This document shows positions 23,031 to 24,832 of a DNA stretch of 24,832 nt, in pieces. Origin of the DNA: Atopobium sp. Its GTDB lineage: Bacteria; Actinomycetota; Coriobacteriia; Coriobacteriales; Atopobiaceae. The notes under the pieces were generated by a model, which worked only from the letters and a program-made list of their open reading frames with translations, was not told the DNA's origin and searched no databases. The stretch lies in assembly GCA_022732885.1 (NCBI GenBank), contig JAIJTS010000020.1, positions 1 to 24,832 on the forward strand. The letters are read 5' to 3'. A program made the position numbers and the translations under genes. The first letter of the stretch is position 1, and each line of letters opens with the position of its first letter.

Positions 23031-24122
23031 CTAACTAATGGATCGATTGTGCTCAGGAGAATCCAGCTCACCCTCAAGCTGCTTGACAGTTTCTTTAATC
23101 TCTAATGCAAGATCAATGAAATCCTGAGCCGTAACGCACTTCACTGACTTTCCGCGCCAATAGGCAGCGTTTGGAATACCCCTAAAATACCAGGTAGAGA
23201 GGCTTCTAGCACGTGCAATATGAATGTGGGCAGCGTCGAGCAACCTTACGTGCATCATAAAAGATGCAAGCATTTGATCAAGGGTTGGGACAAGCGCAGG
23301 TTGACCCTCAACTAAAGCTTGAGTGTTCCTAAAAATCCAAGGATTGCCATAGGTTCCACGAGCAATCATTACCGCCGTCACGCCCGTCTCTGTAAGGGCA
23401 TGAGCTGCTGCTTCGGCAGAGAGCATGTCACCAGATCCTATAACAGGAATAGAAACGGCGTCACAAACCCTATTAACCGTCTCCCACTCTGCCTGTCCTC
23501 GATACATCTGAGTAGCAAAGCGGCCGTGAATAGCAACAGCAGATGCTCCAGCAGCCTCCATAGCGCGAGCAAACTCAGGAGCTACTTCCTCATCCTGACG
23601 TCTACCGCGCCTAATCTTTACTGTAACGGGTACGCTAACCTCAGATAGGCAGGCTTTAACCAAATCTGCAGCAAGCTCTGGTGTGTCCAGAAGAGCTGAA
23701 CCCTCCCCCTTTTTCACAACCTTAGGAACAGGACAGGCCATATTAATATCGATAAGGGCGAGCTTATCTCCTAAACGCTCACTAATTTGAGCTGCTGCTT
23801 CTTTAAACTGATCTGGCTTTGAACCAAAGAGTTGAACAGCAATATCAGGCTCTGTTGAAAGAGGCTCTACAAGCTCCCAGGTTTTCTCGCCCCCAAAATG
23901 AATTCCTGCAACAGAAACCATTTCTGAGTACGCAAGGCCTGCTCCACCAGCTCGAGCCATAGTGCGATAAGCGCCATCACTGACGCCAGCCATGGGAGCC
24001 ATAAGCACAGGATTGGCAGATAGGCGCTCTTTAAGTGAAGTGCCTGCTGCAAAAGGAATAATGCGAGAAGAAAGACCTGCTTTTGGTGCATTGGTTGCAA
24101 TGATAGTTTGAAGCGATTCCAC
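23031..24122 (-). CDS. dusB: tRNA-dihydrouridine synthase (DusB family)
   Basis: Dus enzymes use FMN and NADPH to reduce uridines in tRNA to dihydrouridine. The 363-residue protein shows the family start NPVLMAPMAGVSDGAYR (37-53), the catalytic cysteine in DINMACPVPKVVKKGEGSAL (C130) and the VTVKIRRG and IPVIGSGD segments of the flavin barrel. The N-terminal extension of about 36 residues is longer than usual. It starts with GTG, 9 bases after the lepA stop, with an AAGG-type site. The DusB subgroup fits the CPVPKVVKKGEGSALL signature, but exact target positions on tRNA are not shown by the sequence. Confidence 0.93.
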   Translation of the reverse strand: MESLQTIIATNAPKAGLSSRIIPFAAGTSLKERLSANPVLMAPMAGVSDGAYRTMARAGGAGLAYSEMVSVAGIHFGGEKTWELVEPLSTEPDIAVQLFGSKPDQFKEAAAQISERLGDKLALIDINMACPVPKVVKKGEGSALLDTPELAADLVKACLSEVSVPVTVKIRRGRRQDEEVAPEFARAMEAAGASAVAIHGRFATQMYRGQAEWETVNRVCDAVSIPVIGSGDMLSAEAAAHALTETGVTAVMIARGTYGNPWIFRNTQALVEGQPALVPTLDQMLASFMMHVRLLDAAHIHIARARSLSTWYFRGIPNAAYWRGKSVKCVTAQDFIDLALEIKETVKQLEGELDSPEHNRSIS

Positions 24123-24131
24123 AAATACCTT

Positions 24132-24832
24132 CTACTCGTCGTCAACCTTGAGAACAGCCAAGAACGCCTCTTGAGGCACTTCGACTGAGCCAATCTGCTT
24201 CATGCGCTTCTTACCCTCTTTTTGCTTTTCAAGCAGTTTGCGCTTTCTGGAAATGTCGCCGCCGTAGCATTTAGCCAAGACGTCTTTTCTACGTGCGCGA
24301 ACGGTAGAACGAGAAATGATTTTATTGCCAATCGCACCCTGAATAGGAACCTCAAAAAGCTGCTGTGGAATGATGCCTTTTAGCTTGTCACAAAGACCAC
24401 GTGCAAGATCATATGCTTTGTCCTTGTGAACAATAAACGAAAGCGCATCAACAACGTCTCCAGCAAGCAAAATATCAAGCTTCACAAGATCAGAGGTACG
24501 ATAGGAATCAAACTCATAGTCAAGAGAAGCGTAACCTTTAGTTCTACTCTTGAGCTGATCAAAGAAGTCCAAGATAAGCTCAGCCAGAGGAATACTAAAG
24601 ATCATCTCGACGGACTTATCGGATAGATACACCATGTCTTCAGATACACCGCGATGATCAACAACAAGCTGCATAACCGTACCAACAAACTCAGGCGGCA
24701 CAATAATCTTTGCTTTGAGGTACGGTTCATCAATGCGGTCAATCTTGGTGACCTCTGGAAGATCTTGAGGACTGGTAATCTCAATCATAGTTCCGTCGGT
24801 CTTATAGACGTGATAGTCAACAGATGGGCTGG
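24132..24832 (-). CDS. lepA: Elongation factor 4 (LepA), C-terminal part (cut by the window edge)
   Basis: LepA is a ribosome-associated GTPase related to EF-G that affects translation under stress and initiation or assembly. Only the last 232 codons are seen, reading from the window edge (frame open through 24832, upstream residues SPSVDYHVYKTDG). The family's special C-terminal domain is clear: YGGDISRKRKLLEKQKEGKK and IGSVEVPQEAFLAVLKVD. Earlier segments EPYLKAKIIVPPEFVG and KTKGYASLDYEF-like (RTKGYASLDYEFDSYR) match domain V of translational GTPases. The GTPase domain lies outside the window. The stop at 24132 is close to dusB, so the genes are likely co-transcribed. Confidence 0.97.
   Translation of the reverse strand, partial: SPSVDYHVYKTDGTMIEITSPQDLPEVTKIDRIDEPYLKAKIIVPPEFVGTVMQLVVDHRGVSEDMVYLSDKSVEMIFSIPLAELILDFFDQLKSRTKGYASLDYEFDSYRTSDLVKLDILLAGDVVDALSFIVHKDKAYDLARGLCDKLKGIIPQQLFEVPIQGAIGNKIISRSTVRARRKDVLAKCYGGDISRKRKLLEKQKEGKKRMKQIGSVEVPQEAFLAVLKVDDE

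Noticed and set aside
1..24832. CRISPR arrays, insertion sequences, tRNA or rRNA genes, prophage genes
   Set aside because: No regularly spaced repeats, transposase motifs, clover-leaf-type arms or phage genes were seen; gaps between genes are all shorter than 300 bases.

Overview
All 23 genes I can support lie on the minus strand, packed tightly, with short gaps, one-base overlaps and no tRNA, rRNA, mobile element, CRISPR array or prophage. This is conserved chromosome from a moderately low-GC Gram-positive bacterium. The mix of RNase J, RNase Y, PNPase, a GAAC-N4-GTTC LexA operator, and a lepA-hemW-dnaJ-mtaB-phoH-ybeY-dgkA-era-recO order that blends firmicute and actinobacterial arrangements suggests a Coriobacteriia genome, perhaps Atopobiaceae (Atopobium/Lancefieldella-like). 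That placement is inference from gene content and protein flavour, not a database result.

Reading in the direction of transcription (high to low coordinates). Region A (24832-14105): the 3' part of lepA, then dusB, hemW, a membrane-anchored DnaJ-like protein, a normal DnaJ, mtaB, phoH, ybeY, dgkA, era, recO and rpsO. Region B (14104-11731): pnp, preceded by two hairpins after rpsO and closed by a terminator. Region C (about 11670-2694): rnj, ftsK, a RodZ-like HTH membrane protein, yajQ, rimO, pgsA and cinA, closed by a strong intrinsic terminator. Region D (2575-755): recA-recX, with a promoter whose spacer holds a palindromic LexA box. Region E (690-1): a consensus-like promoter, a leader of about 185 nt, and the first 157 codons of rny, cut by the window edge.

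The themes are RNA decay and maturation (RNase Y, RNase J, PNPase, YbeY, Era), translation and RNA modification (LepA, DusB, MtaB, RimO, S15), DNA repair and segregation (RecA, RecX, RecO, FtsK), and the cell envelope (PgsA, DgkA, RodZ-like).

The most unusual item is the gene at 20570-21676. It encodes a J-domain protein with four zinc-finger CXXCXGXG-type motifs, but the second substrate-binding and dimerisation domain is replaced by about three membrane helices. It sits between hemW and the normal dnaJ, where relatives carry hrcA. Other points of interest are a 9-bp tandem repeat that extends RimO with Asp-Thr-Thr units, structured leaders before rny, rnj and pnp, and the SOS operator in the recA promoter. 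Otherwise this is an ordinary housekeeping region, and I saw no defence system or biosynthetic cluster.
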